Below are positions 9,393 through 17,302 of a stretch of DNA of 64,000 nucleotides, in pieces. Under the pieces are notes generated by a model. The model saw only the letters and a list, made by a program, of their open reading frames with translations. It searched no databases and was not told the origin of the DNA. The translations under genes were made by a program, and so were the position numbers. This DNA comes from Caulobacter flavus (lineage in GTDB: Bacteria; Pseudomonadota; Alphaproteobacteria; Caulobacterales; Caulobacteraceae): contig NZ_CP026100.1 in assembly GCF_003722335.1 (NCBI RefSeq), forward strand, positions 3,012,001 to 3,076,000. The letters are read 5' to 3'. Each line of letters begins with the position of its first letter. The stretch's first letter is position 1.

Positions 9393-9575
9393 ATGGCCCA
9401 CGCCATGCGTGTTTCCGTGCGTCCCGTGTTCTTCCGCAAGTGCGACCTCGACAAGCCCGAGGCATCCGAACTTCGCCACGCCGGCCCCTGCATCCAGTGG
9501 GATCGCGTGGGCATCGTCGCCATGGTTCTGGTGTTCGGCGCCGGCCTTGCGACCTGGGCGTACGCGGCGCTCTAG
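9393..9575 (+). CDS. Small single-pass membrane protein, unknown function
   Basis: A 60-residue protein with AGGGAGG seven bases before its ATG, which supports translation. The first 35 residues are polar with two cysteines. The rest is one transmembrane helix (VGIVAMVLVFGAGLATWAYA). It stands between the TonB receptor and the NCS1 permease. I do not recognise a family. The strong ribosome site and TM helix make it likely real. Confidence 0.65.
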   Translation: MAHAMRVSVRPVFFRKCDLDKPEASELRHAGPCIQWDRVGIVAMVLVFGAGLATWAYAAL

Positions 9576-9661
9576 AAACCTTCCGCGACCGGCGTTTTCC
9601 AAGGTGACGGCCTGACCGCCGCCGCGCATGCTCGCGCCTTGCGGGAAGCTCGGGGGAGCGC

Positions 9662-11113
9662 ATGACCGACGACAGCGGAAACCTCTGGAACGAGGACCTG
9701 GCGCCGACCACGGCGGCCCAGCGCACCTGGCGCGCCCGCCACTTCGCGGCCCTGTGGCTGGGCATGGTCATCGCCGTGCCCGCCTACATGCTGGCCGCCG
9801 GCCTGGTGGAGCAGGGGATGTCGGCCGGGCAGGCGGTCTGGGCCGTCCTGCTGGGCAATCTGGTCGTGCTCGCGCCCATGCTGCTGATCGGCCACGCCGG
9901 CGCGCGCCACGGCGTGCCTTATGCGGTGCTGGCGAGAGCTTCGTTCGGTTGGCGCGGCGCGCGGCTGCCAGCGTTGGCGAGAGCGATCGTCGCCTGCGGC
10001 TGGTACGGCATCCAGACCTGGATCGGCGGCGGCGCGCTGCTGACCCTGCTGGGCGTCATGGTCGGGGCCAGGCTCGACGGCCCTCCGATCCCGCTGCTGG
10101 GCATCGGGGCGGGTCAGCTGCTGGCCTTCCTGGCCTTCTGGCTGATCCAGCTGGCCTTCGTCACCAAGGGGCTGGAGACCGTCCGCAAGCTCGAGACCTG
10201 GACCGCGCCGGTCAAGGTGCTCGTCTGCCTGGCGCTGGTGTGGTGGGCGCTGTCCAAGGCCGGGGGCCTTGGCCCCATCCTGCACGAGCCGTCGGCCTAC
10301 GACCCCGGCGGCGCCAAGGCCGGCCGCTTCTGGGCCGACTTCGGACCGGCCGTGACCGCCATGACCGGCTACTGGGCGACGCTGGCCCTCAACATCCCCG
10401 ACTTCACCCGCTTCGCCCGCACCCAGAAGGATCAGATCCTGGGCCAGGCCCTGGGCCTGCCGGGCCCCATGGCCCTGCTGGCGGCCATGAGCGTGGTGGT
10501 CACCTCGGCCACGGTGCTGATCTTCGGCAAGGCGATCTGGGACCCGGTGGCCCTGTCGGGCGACATCGGCGGGATCGCGGTGCTGGTGGGCCTCGTCATC
10601 ATCAGCCTCGACACCGTGTCGTGCAACATCGCCGCCAACCTGGTGGGCCCGGCCTACGACTTCGCCGCCCTCTGGCCGCGCCGTATCACCTATCGCATCG
10701 GCGGCTGGATCACGGCCGGGATCGGCGTGCTGATCATGCCCTGGAAGCTGCTGGAGAGTACGGCGGGCTACATCTTCGTCTGGCTGACCGGCTACGGCGC
10801 GCTGCTGGGGCCGATCGCCGGAATCCTGATCGTCGACTACTGGATCCTGCGCCGCACCGTGCTGGACGTGCCGGCCCTCTACGACCGGACCGGCGCCTAC
10901 ACCTATCGCAAGGGCTGGAACCCGGCGGCCCTGGTCGCCTTCGCCGTCGGGGTCGCGCCCAACCTGCCGGGCTTCCTGCACGCGGCCGCGCCGCACGCCT
11001 TCGCCGGCGTCGGCCAGCCGTGGACCACGATCTACCAGTACGCCTGGTTCGTCGGCGCGATCCTGGCTGGCGGGCTGTACGGCCTGCTGATGCGCGGAAA
11101 AATACCCGGGTAA
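9662..11113 (+). CDS. NCS1 family nucleobase/hydantoin:cation symporter
   Basis: A 483-residue transporter with about 12 hydrophobic helices. The N-terminal NEDLAPTTAAQRTW resembles the conserved entry motif of NCS1 (cytosine, uracil, allantoin, hydantoin) permeases, and the GWYGIQTWIGG segment is typical of TM3 in this family. It should import a purine- or pyrimidine-derived base or hydantoin with Na+ or H+. No catabolic gene for such a compound is adjacent, so the substrate is undecided. Confidence 0.88.
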   Translation: MTDDSGNLWNEDLAPTTAAQRTWRARHFAALWLGMVIAVPAYMLAAGLVEQGMSAGQAVWAVLLGNLVVLAPMLLIGHAGARHGVPYAVLARASFGWRGARLPALARAIVACGWYGIQTWIGGGALLTLLGVMVGARLDGPPIPLLGIGAGQLLAFLAFWLIQLAFVTKGLETVRKLETWTAPVKVLVCLALVWWALSKAGGLGPILHEPSAYDPGGAKAGRFWADFGPAVTAMTGYWATLALNIPDFTRFARTQKDQILGQALGLPGPMALLAAMSVVVTSATVLIFGKAIWDPVALSGDIGGIAVLVGLVIISLDTVSCNIAANLVGPAYDFAALWPRRITYRIGGWITAGIGVLIMPWKLLESTAGYIFVWLTGYGALLGPIAGILIVDYWILRRTVLDVPALYDRTGAYTYRKGWNPAALVAFAVGVAPNLPGFLHAAAPHAFAGVGQPWTTIYQYAWFVGAILAGGLYGLLMRGKIPG

Positions 11114-11140
11114 TATTGACTCCATAATTCGTCCGGGTAA
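11103..11140. promoter_or_regulatory. Palindrome and direct repeat upstream of the GIY-YIG gene
   Basis: TACCCGGGTA at 11103-11112 is a perfect 10-bp palindrome, and its right half CCGGGTAA recurs at 11133-11140. A TTGACT at 11116-11121 lies between them and could be a -35 box. The arrangement suggests an operator over the promoter of the GIY-YIG/DUF2239 pair. This is inference from symmetry only. Confidence 0.4.
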
Positions 11141-11165
11141 AAAGGTCGCCAACAAGGAGGCGGTC

Positions 11166-11504
11166 ATGACCCCGCGCAAGGCGCTGCTGCGCGCCTACAA
11201 GGAAGAAAAACCCCAGCCCGGCGTCTACGCCGTGCGCTGCGCCCGCACCGGCCAGGCGTTCGTCGGCGGAACCGAGAACCTCGCCACCCGGCAGAACGGC
11301 GTCTGGTTCAGCCTGAAACTCGGCTCGCATCCCAACGCCCGCCTGCAGGGCGCTTGGAATACCCACGGCGAGGCGGCCTTCGCCTTCGAGGTGCTGGAGA
11401 CCATCGACGATGCGGGCCTGGAGCCGAAGGGCAGGGCGCTGCGCCTGGCCGATCGGCGCAAGCACTGGTGCGAAACCCTGAACGCGGTGGACCTCGTGCG
11501 ATGA
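11166..11504 (+). CDS. GIY-YIG nuclease-like protein
   Basis: 112 residues, with AAGGAGG well placed before the ATG. GVYAVRC (about residues 19-25) and the following FVGGTENL are the GIY-YIG core, here with valine and phenylalanine variants. An arginine and a glutamate/asparagine region follow, as in small stand-alone GIY-YIG proteins. Members cut DNA, but many small ones are uncharacterised. The gene overlaps the DUF2239 gene by 4 bp (ATGA), so the two products probably act together. Confidence 0.75.
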   Translation: MTPRKALLRAYKEEKPQPGVYAVRCARTGQAFVGGTENLATRQNGVWFSLKLGSHPNARLQGAWNTHGEAAFAFEVLETIDDAGLEPKGRALRLADRRKHWCETLNAVDLVR

Positions 11505-12064
11505 CCTACGCCCTGTTCGAGACCGGACGCCGCCTCGCCGCCGGCGACAGGCTGGCCGTCGCCCTGGCCGCCCAGGCGGTGGTGGGGGAGCGCCCCGACG
11601 CGTCGATCCTGATCTTCGATCCCGACGGCCGGCAGGTGGACTTCGACCTGCGCGGGACGCCTGAGGATCTGGCCGCCCGGCTGGCGCCGCCCGGGGACGG
11701 CGACACGCCGGAACCCGAAGCCCCGCGCGGACGCGGCCGGCCCAAGCTCGGCGTCGTCGCCCGCGAGGTGACGCTCCTGCCGCGCCATTGGGACTGGCTG
11801 GCCAGCCAGCCCGGCGGCGCGTCGGTGGCCCTGCGCAAGCTGGTCGAAGCCGCCCGCCGCGAGGCCGAGGCCCCCGATCGCCAGCGCCGCGCCCGCGACG
11901 CGACCTACCGCTTCGCCAGCGCCGCCGCCGGCGACGCTCCGGGCTTCGAGGCGGCCATGCGGGCGCTCTACGCCGGCGACCGGGAAGGGTTCGAAGCCGG
12001 CCTGGCGCAATGGCCGACGGACGTGGCCGCGCACGCGTGGCTGCTTGCGGAAGAGGGGTTCTAA
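11501..12064 (+). CDS. DUF2239 family protein
   Basis: 187 residues, translationally coupled to the GIY-YIG gene. The start region (FETGRRLAAGD) and the middle segment RGRGRPKLGVVAREVTLLPR, followed by a helical C-terminus, fit DUF2239, whose function is unknown. The basic RGRGRPK stretch (about residues 78-84) resembles an AT-hook and suggests nucleic-acid contact, in line with its nuclease-like partner. The gene ends at the edge of a repeat block. Confidence 0.75.
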   Translation: MTYALFETGRRLAAGDRLAVALAAQAVVGERPDASILIFDPDGRQVDFDLRGTPEDLAARLAPPGDGDTPEPEAPRGRGRPKLGVVAREVTLLPRHWDWLASQPGGASVALRKLVEAARREAEAPDRQRRARDATYRFASAAAGDAPGFEAAMRALYAGDREGFEAGLAQWPTDVAAHAWLLAEEGF

Positions 12065-12065
12065 G

Positions 12066-12316
12066 ATCCTCCCCCTCTGGGGGAGGTGGCCCAGAGGGCC
12101 GGAGGGGGGACGTTTTCAACTGCCGGCGCGCTGGCCGTTGTCGCAGTCACGCCCCCCACCGATCGTTACGTGATCGCCTCCCCCACAAGGGGATCGTTGC
12201 ATAATGGGGTAAAACGAGAACGACTTTCCCCTTTTGATTCCGAAATGTTCTCGAACGGATTCTGGTCTGTTCTTCGACGTTCCGAATTTCGCAACAGTCC
12301 CCCACAAGGGGAGGTT
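12066..12316. repeat. REP-type repeat block between convergent genes, with an inserted 104-bp element
   Basis: This gap holds no gene. It starts with a REP hairpin (TCCCCCTCTGGGGGA at 12070-12084), then a GGAGGGGGGACGTTTTCA segment. A CCCCCCACCGATCG stretch follows, and then a second REP hairpin that is interrupted by the 104-bp element. The same order of modules, reversed, recurs at 39.2 kb with many substitutions. Such palindromes between convergent genes probably also serve as transcription stops. Confidence 0.85.
12194..12297 (-). mobile_element. 104-bp MITE-like intergenic element, copy 1
   Basis: Read on the minus strand it begins CTGTTGCGAAATTCGG and ends TTATGCAACGA, with short terminal inverted repeats GTTGC/GCAAC. 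It is flanked by identical 15-bp direct repeats TCCCCCACAAGGGGA at 12179-12193 and 12298-12312. Between the GTTGC and GCAAC ends it differs from the two copies at 39 kb by two bases only. One change turns a GTTC half-site into TTTC. No transposase is encoded, so it would be non-autonomous. Confidence 0.8.
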
Positions 12317-12317
12317 C

Positions 12318-13340
12318 CTAGCGGCCAGTCTTCGCCCTGACCTCGGCCAGCAACGGCCCATATGCCGCCTCGAACTTCGTCCGATCCGCGTCCGGCTTGC
12401 CCGGATAAACCTCGCGCAGCGCCGCGATCCTGGCCGCCGCGGCCAGCAGCCAGGCCTCGTCCTTCACCCGCGCGACACGCGCCTCGACGTCGGCCTCGCC
12501 GGCATAGGTCAGGATCGCCCGCACCTGGTCCCGCGCCTGCTCGCGCGGATTGGGCGTGTCGTCGCCGCGCGCGCGCCACGCCGTCCAGCGCACCGCCTTG
12601 ACGATCTGCTCGGCGAAGCGCGGGTCGGCCCAGGTCGCCTCGTTGTGTCCGAGGTTGGTGAAGAACAGCCGGCCCTTGCCCACCGACCGCACCCAGCTGA
12701 CCGGTACGGCATAGGGCCGTTTCAGCGGCGTGCCGGAGAAGTCCAGGCTCTGGATCACCCGCACGGCGGCCGGGTCGAAGCGCTTGTACTGGTAGATTTC
12801 CTCGACCAGGTCGACGGATCGTCCCCACGGCGCGGCCAGTGGATGGTTGTCGAGCGCCTTGATCCGAACCTTCTGGTCCTCCGTCCAAGGATGGCCTGCG
12901 AACTGGCCGCCCACGAAGCGGGTATAGTCGAGGCCTTCGCCGGAATAGTCCCAGGCCGTGTCGGCGGCGCTGTGCAGGCCCACGAACCCCAGCTTGCCGT
13001 CGGCGAACCGGCGCTGCACCGCCGCCCAGGCCTGCGGCGAGATCGGCAGGGCGCCGGTGGTGTAGAACACCAGCACGTCCACTCGCTCCAGCCGCTCGGG
13101 CGTGATCTCGCGGGCGTCTTGCGTCACCTCGGCGACGAACGCGCCGCTGGCCTTGCCGATGGCGATCATCGCCGCCTCGGAGGGAGCGTGACTGTCATCT
13201 GCCGGCCGGGTCACCGGCCGATGCCGCCAGCCGACCGACTGGTCGAGATAAAGCACCCTCAGCGGCGCCTCGGCCGCGCTCGCGACGCCGGCCGTCGCCA
13301 GGGAAAGGACTGTCGTGAACAGGACCAGCAGGGCGCGCAT
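12318..13340 (-). CDS. Secreted ThuA-like protein (trehalose-utilisation domain)
   Basis: 340 residues, start at ATG 13340. A Sec signal peptide (LLVLFTTVLSLATAGVASA) leads into a class-I-glutamine-amidotransferase-like ThuA domain. Typical ThuA segments are VFYTTGALP, GFVGLHSAADT, DYTRFVGGQFAGHPW and FFTNLGHNEATW. About 80 residues of helical tail follow. ThuA-domain proteins occur near sugar-degradation genes, and some bind or oxidise glucosides, but this one has no sugar gene nearby. The VOC gene ends 4 bp upstream, so the two form an operon. Confidence 0.85.
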   Translation of the reverse strand: MRALLVLFTTVLSLATAGVASAAEAPLRVLYLDQSVGWRHRPVTRPADDSHAPSEAAMIAIGKASGAFVAEVTQDAREITPERLERVDVLVFYTTGALPISPQAWAAVQRRFADGKLGFVGLHSAADTAWDYSGEGLDYTRFVGGQFAGHPWTEDQKVRIKALDNHPLAAPWGRSVDLVEEIYQYKRFDPAAVRVIQSLDFSGTPLKRPYAVPVSWVRSVGKGRLFFTNLGHNEATWADPRFAEQIVKAVRWTAWRARGDDTPNPREQARDQVRAILTYAGEADVEARVARVKDEAWLLAAAARIAALREVYPGKPDADRTKFEAAYGPLLAEVRAKTGR

Positions 13341-13344
13341 GGGT

Positions 13345-13740
13345 TCAGGCCTTGCCGCGCGGCTGCAGCAGGTCCCAGCGGTTGCCGTAGAGGTCCTCGA
13401 ACACCGCCACGCTGCCATAGGCCTCGTGGCGCGGTTCCTCCAGGAAGGTCACGCCGGCCGCCGAGAGGCGCGCATGGTCGCCCTCGAAGTCGTCGGTGTG
13501 CAGGAACAGCCAGACCCGGCCGCCGCCCTGGCCGCCGATCATCGCGACCTGGTGCTCGTCGGCCGCCTTGGCCAGCAGGAAGCGCGACCCGCCCGGCCCG
13601 GGCGAGACCACCACCCAGCGCTTGCCCGCGCCCAGCTCGCTGTCCTCGACCAGATCGAAACCCATCTTGCCGACATAGAAGGCCAGGGCCTCGTCGTAGT
13701 CGCGCACGAGCAGGGACAGGAGGGCAAGATGCTGGGCCAT
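13345..13740 (-). CDS. VOC (glyoxalase/bleomycin-resistance) family protein
   Basis: 131 residues forming the paired beta-alpha-beta-beta-beta fold of the vicinal oxygen chelate superfamily. The start is MAQHLALLSLLVRDYDEALAF, and the GVTFLEEPRHEAYGSVAVFEDLYGN ending is typical of the family. His4 and the C-terminal Glu could be metal ligands. Substrates in this group range from methylglyoxal adducts to antibiotics, and no specific one can be given. It is the first gene of a two-gene unit with the ThuA-like gene. Confidence 0.85.
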   Translation of the reverse strand: MAQHLALLSLLVRDYDEALAFYVGKMGFDLVEDSELGAGKRWVVVSPGPGGSRFLLAKAADEHQVAMIGGQGGGRVWLFLHTDDFEGDHARLSAAGVTFLEEPRHEAYGSVAVFEDLYGNRWDLLQPRGKA

Positions 13741-13797
13741 GGCGACTCACGCGAGGGCAGGGGAGAGGGCGGCCGACTTTGCGGCCATTCCCCTCAT

Positions 13798-13825
13798 CCG
13801 TAAAATCCCCGCGAAAGCGGGGATT
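13798..13825. repeat. Solo arm of the double-hairpin repeat
   Basis: CCGTAAAATCCCCGCGAAAG followed by CGGGGATTGGG matches one arm of the 100-bp double-hairpin repeats at 38958-39057 and 61409-61508. The CCCCGC/GCGGGG stem with GAAA-type loop lies downstream of the flagellin stop on the minus strand and could end that transcript. Confidence 0.7.
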
Positions 13826-13847
13826 GGGCGGTGTTGGGGCGAGGCGA

Positions 13848-14678
13848 TCAGCCCCCGAACAGCTTGAGGATATAGCTCGGCGCGGCGTTGGCGATCGACA
13901 GCGACTTGATGGCCAGCTGCTGCTTGATTTGCAGGGCCTGCAGACGGGTGGCCTCCTGGGCCATGTCGGCGTCTACCAGTCGGCCGACCGAGGTCTCCAG
14001 CGTGTCCTGCAGCTTGTTGATGAAGGTCAGGTGGCCGTCCAGCATGTTGGACCCGGTGCCCAGGCGTGACAGGGCCGAGGTCACGTTCTGCATCGCCGTG
14101 TCCATCGCCTTGATGTCGGTCGAGGAGGGGGCGGTCAGCAGGTCGGCGCGCATGCCGGCCAGGGCCGCGCCGCCGGTCGACAGGTCCACGTGGTCGATGT
14201 CGATGGTCGAGTCGGCCTTGGCGTTGGCCAGGGCGCGGATGTTGCCCGTGTTTCCCGCCGAAATCAGGTTCACGCCGTTGAAGCTGGCGTTCTCGACCGC
14301 GCGGTCGATCTGCTTGCGCAGCGAGACATAGTCGTCGTTCAGCAGCTTGCGGCTGGCGGTGGTCAGGCTGGGGTCCGACGCGGCCAGCATCTTCTGCTTC
14401 ATCTGGTCGAGCAGATCGGTGACTGTGTCGCCGGCCGCCAGGGCCACGTCCACCGTCGACTGGCCGCGCTGCAGCGAAGCACGCACGGCGTCCAGCGACT
14501 TGGCCTCGGCCGCCTGCATCTTGGCGGTGGCCCAGACGGCGGGATTGTCCTTGGGGGAAGAGATCTTCAGGCCGGTGGCGATACGGCGCAACGTCGTCGC
14601 CAGGTCACGATTGATCGTGCTCAGCGACTGCAGGGCGATCATCGCCCCCACGTTCGTGTTGATGCTGTTCTGCGGCAT
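13848..14678 (-). CDS. Flagellin
   Basis: 276 residues from the ATG at 14678, the size of Caulobacter flagellins. The N-terminal D0/D1 block (NSINTNVGAMIALQSLSTIN, then SLQRGQSTVDVALAAGDTVTD) and the C-terminal block (LVDADMAQEATRLQALQIKQ) are clear, with a short variable middle. It diverges from the FljK/J/L set as I recall them, notably in the start MPQNS and the C-terminal LKLFGG. It stands away from any flagellar cluster, so it is an orphan filament subunit. A perfect palindrome lies just upstream. Confidence 0.9.
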   Translation of the reverse strand: MPQNSINTNVGAMIALQSLSTINRDLATTLRRIATGLKISSPKDNPAVWATAKMQAAEAKSLDAVRASLQRGQSTVDVALAAGDTVTDLLDQMKQKMLAASDPSLTTASRKLLNDDYVSLRKQIDRAVENASFNGVNLISAGNTGNIRALANAKADSTIDIDHVDLSTGGAALAGMRADLLTAPSSTDIKAMDTAMQNVTSALSRLGTGSNMLDGHLTFINKLQDTLETSVGRLVDADMAQEATRLQALQIKQQLAIKSLSIANAAPSYILKLFGG

Positions 14679-14712
14679 CGACCCGTTGTTCCCGGCTCGG
14701 CCTTCTGGCCGT

Positions 14713-14729
14713 GGACGCATTTTGCGTCC
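14713..14729. promoter_or_regulatory. Perfect hairpin in the flagellin upstream region
   Basis: GGACGCA-TTT-TGCGTCC forms a perfect 7-bp stem 35 bp before the flagellin start. It may sit in the 5' untranslated RNA. In Caulobacter, flagellin mRNA stability is controlled through the 5' leader by FlbT, so this hairpin is a candidate regulatory structure. I found no convincing sigma-54 -24/-12 pair near it. Confidence 0.4.
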
Positions 14730-14823
14730 GCCCTCAGCCTTGCACGCGTTGCGTTAGCGGATCGTTAGCATGCTCGCGAAAGGCGTGTTCACGGCGCCGC
14801 TCGCCGATAGGGGGAGGGGGCGC

Positions 14824-15579
14824 CTACCACTCCAGCGCCGCCTGGCCCCGCAGGATCGCTTCGGCCTGCGCCGAATGCTTGCCGCCCTCGCGGTCGTGCA
14901 TGATCAGCCCCGGCAGCAGGACCAGCGGCGCCTTGCCGGTCTTCACCGCGCGCACCAGCACCCGCTTGGCCGGCGCGTCGGCGAAGGGCTGGACGGGGCG
15001 GATGCGGAAAGAGCCGGCCTTGGGGGCCAGCAGGGTCAGAATGTCGGCCAGCCGGTCGGCGCGGTGGACCAGGGTGATGGTCCCGCCCTCGCGCACGGCC
15101 TTGAGGGCGAAGGCGGTCCAGGCCGCAAGGCCCGCGTCGGCCATCCAGGCGCCGGTCTTCTCCGGCGCTGGCGCGCGCAGGGCCCTGGGGTCGTCGAAGA
15201 ACGGAGGATTGCTCATCATCGCGTCGAAGACCGGCAGGCCCAGCGCCCGGAACCCGGCCGCCACGTCGCCCTCGGCGATGTCGACCCGCGCGGCCAGGTC
15301 GTTGAGCGCGGCGTTCTCGCGGGCCAGGGCCGCGGCGGCGGGATCGCGCTCCAGGCCGACGAATCGCGCGCCAGGCCTACGGGTCGCGGCGGCCAGCAGG
15401 GCCGCGCCGACGCCGCATCCGGCCTCGATCACCCGATCGTCTTGGCCGGCGTCACAGGCCGCGGCCAGTAGGGCCGCATCCAGCCCGGCGCGGTATCCGG
15501 CGGCCGATTGGCGAAGCTTGACGCGCCCGTCGAGCACGCGGTCTTCGGTGACGGAGGGAACTGAGGTGGGGTCGGACAA
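14824..15579 (-). CDS. tRNA1(Val) (adenine-N6)-methyltransferase-like SAM methyltransferase
   Basis: 251 residues. The SAM-binding motif I (VIEAGCGVGAALLAAA, about residues 50-65), an acidic motif II (GLERD) and the catalytic NPPF motif (about residue 125) identify an N6-adenine or small-domain methyltransferase of the TrmN6/YfiC (COG4123) type. These modify adenosine 37 of tRNA1(Val) in E. coli. The N-terminal DGRVKLRQSAAGYRAGLDA is characteristic of this group. It is divergent from the polyprenyl synthase gene, leaving about 98 bp for both promoters. Confidence 0.82.
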   Translation of the reverse strand: MSDPTSVPSVTEDRVLDGRVKLRQSAAGYRAGLDAALLAAACDAGQDDRVIEAGCGVGAALLAAATRRPGARFVGLERDPAAAALARENAALNDLAARVDIAEGDVAAGFRALGLPVFDAMMSNPPFFDDPRALRAPAPEKTGAWMADAGLAAWTAFALKAVREGGTITLVHRADRLADILTLLAPKAGSFRIRPVQPFADAPAKRVLVRAVKTGKAPLVLLPGLIMHDREGGKHSAQAEAILRGQAALEW

Positions 15580-15677
15580 CGTTTCGGGCCTTGTGCTCGC
15601 CTTGACCCTGACCTATCCCGCCACCATTGTCGCTCGCAACGCCCATGGCGCTACGAGCGGCGTCGCCTGAGGAGTAC

Positions 15678-16709
15678 ATGGTCTTGGACGCAGCTGCAGC
15701 GACCCTCGCCCGTCAGCCGGGATCGGTGGATCGTCTCGTGCGCCTGGCCGCCGCCGACATGGGCGGGGTCGACCGCCTGATCACCGATCGCATGCAAAGC
15801 GACGTTCCGGTGATCCCGGCCCTGGCCGAGCATCTGATCGCCGCCGGCGGCAAGCGCCTGCGCCCGTTGCTGACCGTGGCCGCCGCGCGCCTGTCCGGTT
15901 CTGGCCAAGAAGGTTCGGGCAACGACCACTGCCTGAAGCTGGCCGCCGCCGTCGAGTTCATTCATACCGCCACCCTGCTGCACGACGACGTGGTCGACGG
16001 CAGCCAGCTGCGCCGCGGCAAGGTCGCCGCCCACCTGATCTGGGGCGCGGCGCAAAGCGTGCTGGTCGGCGACTTCCTGTTCGCCCGCGCCTTCGAACTG
16101 ATGGTCGAGACCGACTCGATGCGCGCCCTGCAGATCCTGGCCCAGGCCAGCCGCGTGATCGCCGAGGGCGAAGTGCTGCAGCTCATGCGCAGCCACGACC
16201 TGAACCTGTCGCAGGCGGTCTATCTCGAGATCATCGCGGCCAAGACCGCCGAGCTGTTCGCCGCCGCCGCCGAGGCCGGCGCGGTGTCTGCCGGCGTCGA
16301 CGCCGAGAAGTCCAAGGCCCTGCGCGACTACGGCATGAGCCTGGGCCTGGCCTTCCAGCTGGCCGACGACGCCCTCGACTACGGCGGCGCCACCGAGACC
16401 CTCGGCAAGAACGCTGGCGACGACTTCCGCGAAGGCAAGGCCACCCTGCCGCTGCTGCTGGCCATCGCCCGGTCGGGTCCGCGCGAGGCCGAGTTCTGGG
16501 AGCGGGCCATCGGCCGTCGCGAGCAGACCGAGGCCGACTTCCGCCGCGCCCGCGAGCTGATCATCGGCACCGGCGCCCTGGACGCCACGCTGGATCTGGC
16601 GGCCGAGTACGCCGACAAGGCCAAGGCCGCGCTCTCGATCTTCCCGGCCAACGACTGGCGCGAAAGCCTCGAAAGCCTCGCCGACTTCGCGGTCAGCCGC
16701 CGGGCCTGA
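15678..16709 (+). CDS. Polyprenyl (octaprenyl-type) diphosphate synthase
   Basis: About 343 residues from ATG 15678, which has AGGAG close upstream; an earlier in-frame ATG at 15645 is possible. The two aspartate-rich motifs of trans-isoprenyl synthases are present: LLHDDVVDGSQLRRG (about residue 100) and QLADDALDYGG (about residue 230). GGKRLRP near residue 57 binds isopentenyl diphosphate. It should elongate farnesyl diphosphate for the ubiquinone side chain (IspB role; Caulobacter-type quinones have Q10, so decaprenyl is possible). The next gene overlaps by one base. Confidence 0.9.
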   Translation: MVLDAAAATLARQPGSVDRLVRLAAADMGGVDRLITDRMQSDVPVIPALAEHLIAAGGKRLRPLLTVAAARLSGSGQEGSGNDHCLKLAAAVEFIHTATLLHDDVVDGSQLRRGKVAAHLIWGAAQSVLVGDFLFARAFELMVETDSMRALQILAQASRVIAEGEVLQLMRSHDLNLSQAVYLEIIAAKTAELFAAAAEAGAVSAGVDAEKSKALRDYGMSLGLAFQLADDALDYGGATETLGKNAGDDFREGKATLPLLLAIARSGPREAEFWERAIGRREQTEADFRRARELIIGTGALDATLDLAAEYADKAKAALSIFPANDWRESLESLADFAVSRRA

Positions 16710-17233
16710 TGGCGAAGGGCTACAACCCGTCCGGCGATCCCCACGGCGTTGATCGTCACCACGGCGCCCATGCCGCCGGCGAGGCGGCCGGCAAGGTGAT
16801 CGGCGGCGGGGTGGGGGTGCTGGTCGGCCTGGCCCTGATCCTTCTCTTCTTCGGCCCCTTGCTTTGGGCCCCGCTGCTGGCGGGTTTCGGCGCGGCCCGC
16901 CTCGTGCCCGGAACCTGGCAGCCCTGGCTGGCCGGCTTCGCTGCCGCCGCCCTGGCGATCTTCGTCCAGTTCCTGCTGCTGGTGCAGAAGAGCCCGCTGC
17001 TGCGCTATCCGGCCGTGGCCCTGTTCTCGATCGCCTGGGTCGGCGGCCTCTGGCTGGAGCTGACCTCGCCGCCCCACGACTGGCTGACCACGGCCCCGAC
17101 CTGGCACGCGCCCGGCCCCTGGAGCTGGGCCCTGATCGGCCTGGGCGTCGTCGTCTATGCCGGCCTCTACCTCCTGGCCCTGTCGCGCTTCGGCAAGGGG
17201 CGCTGGGCCAGGCGCTGGCAGCTGCTGAAGTGA
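16709..17233 (+). CDS. Membrane protein of unknown function
   Basis: 174 residues. A histidine-rich polar N-terminus (about residues 1-28) is followed by about four transmembrane segments and a basic C-terminus. It begins on the last base of the polyprenyl synthase stop, so it is co-translated, but I recognise no family. A role in membrane or isoprenoid biology is suggested only by position. Confidence 0.7.
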   Translation: MAKGYNPSGDPHGVDRHHGAHAAGEAAGKVIGGGVGVLVGLALILLFFGPLLWAPLLAGFGAARLVPGTWQPWLAGFAAAALAIFVQFLLLVQKSPLLRYPAVALFSIAWVGGLWLELTSPPHDWLTTAPTWHAPGPWSWALIGLGVVVYAGLYLLALSRFGKGRWARRWQLLK

Positions 17234-17302
17234 ATTCGCCGTAAGCAAGCTCGACATCGGCGGGCGCGTTTCCCAAGTCAGCGGCGAGACGAAAGGACCG
17301 CG

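Noticed and set aside
14679..14823. Sigma-54 promoter for the flagellin gene
   Set aside because: No GG-N10-GC pair on the minus strand at a workable distance could be found by eye.
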